DNA from: JANXZS01 sp963797255
GTDB taxonomy: Bacteria > Acidobacteriota > Terriglobia > Terriglobales > Acidobacteriaceae
Length of the DNA: 64,000 nt
NCBI GenBank assembly: GCA_963797255.1
Contig: CAWCOV010000019.1
Location: forward strand, 124,001-188,000
Direction of reading: 5' to 3'
Shown piece after piece: positions 63,926 through 64,000 of this stretch. Below the pieces are notes generated by a model that worked only from the letters and a program-made list of their open reading frames with translations, was not told the DNA's origin and did not search any database. A program made the position numbers and the translations under genes. Position 1 is the first letter of the stretch. Each line of letters starts with the position of its first letter.

Positions 63926-64000
63926 TTAGCGTTCAAGGACTTTGGGGACTTTGAAAAATACGCCATTGGTCTCCGGTGCTCCCGCCAGAACCACACCGCG
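63926..64000 (-). CDS. gatC: Aspartyl/glutamyl-tRNA amidotransferase subunit C (C-terminal fragment)
   Basis: The last 24 codons of a protein entering from the right edge, ending NGVFFKVPKVLER, the typical GatC C-terminus. GatC is the small scaffold subunit. Stop is 45 bp before the gatA start; gatCA operon. Confidence 0.85.
   Translation of the reverse strand, partial: RGVVLAGAPETNGVFFKVPKVLER

Overview
The window (64 kb, moderately GC-rich) looks like a chromosomal segment of a diderm bacterium of the phylum Acidobacteriota, probably class Terriglobia. The evidence is a PadR regulator translationally coupled to a large duplicated MacB-like permease (the ADOP type expanded in this phylum), a secreted VWFA protein of the acidobacterial kind, a TonB-like secreted protein, lipid A genes (fabZ-lpxA-lpxI), bamA with an ompH/skp-like partner, and many small secreted proteins of unknown role. 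Nearly all genes are housekeeping. I see no phage, plasmid, CRISPR array, transposase, rRNA or tRNA gene.

Layout. 0-5.6 kb: acpP-fabF, rmuC, a HIT protein and an MDR oxidoreductase. 5.7-13.9 kb: rpsA behind a strong promoter and long leader, a LysW-like mini-protein, an M28 peptidase, a rhomboid-fold protein without catalytic residues, a Nif3-like protein, an O-methyltransferase and an outer-membrane barrel. 13.9-17.8 kb: a leftward hisS-aspS block and a gamma-carbonic-anhydrase-like protein. 18-22.6 kb: rpsU, a zinc-ribbon protein, a receiver protein, and a CNMP/CBS/DUF294 protein beside a DnaQ-like exonuclease. 22.8-29 kb: infC with an ATC start, separated from rpmI-rplT by a padR-ADOP cassette and an MFS gene. 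29-35.2 kb: a HEAT-repeat protein, then pheS and pheT separated by a four-helix-bundle gene lying between arrays of 15-bp repeats, then a coiled-coil gene and zapA. 35-45 kb: TonB-like protein, divergent lgt, RluA-type pseudouridine synthase, VWFA protein, lactate permease, molybdopterin oxidoreductase, CPXCG protein. 45-54 kb: bamA, ompH-like, lepA, an MltD-like transglycosylase and a lysine/alanine-rich histone-H1-like protein. 54-58.7 kb: peroxiredoxin, then fabZ-lpxA-lpxI and a FabG-like reductase. 58.7-64 kb: small conserved genes, tyrS, an FmdE-like protein and gatC-gatA.

Two observations stand out. First, the segment between pheS and pheT is a compact module: an IVP/S23-type four-helix-bundle gene flanked by inverted and direct arrays of a 15-bp unit with exact period. 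It resembles a 23S rRNA intervening-sequence element moved into a protein operon. Second, at least seven and probably eight conserved reading-frame breaks (rmuC, a Nif3-like gene, aspS twice, pheS, lpxA, gatA twice) all need the same correction, skipping one extra base. This points to a systematic sequence error, with a real +1 phenomenon as the less likely alternative.
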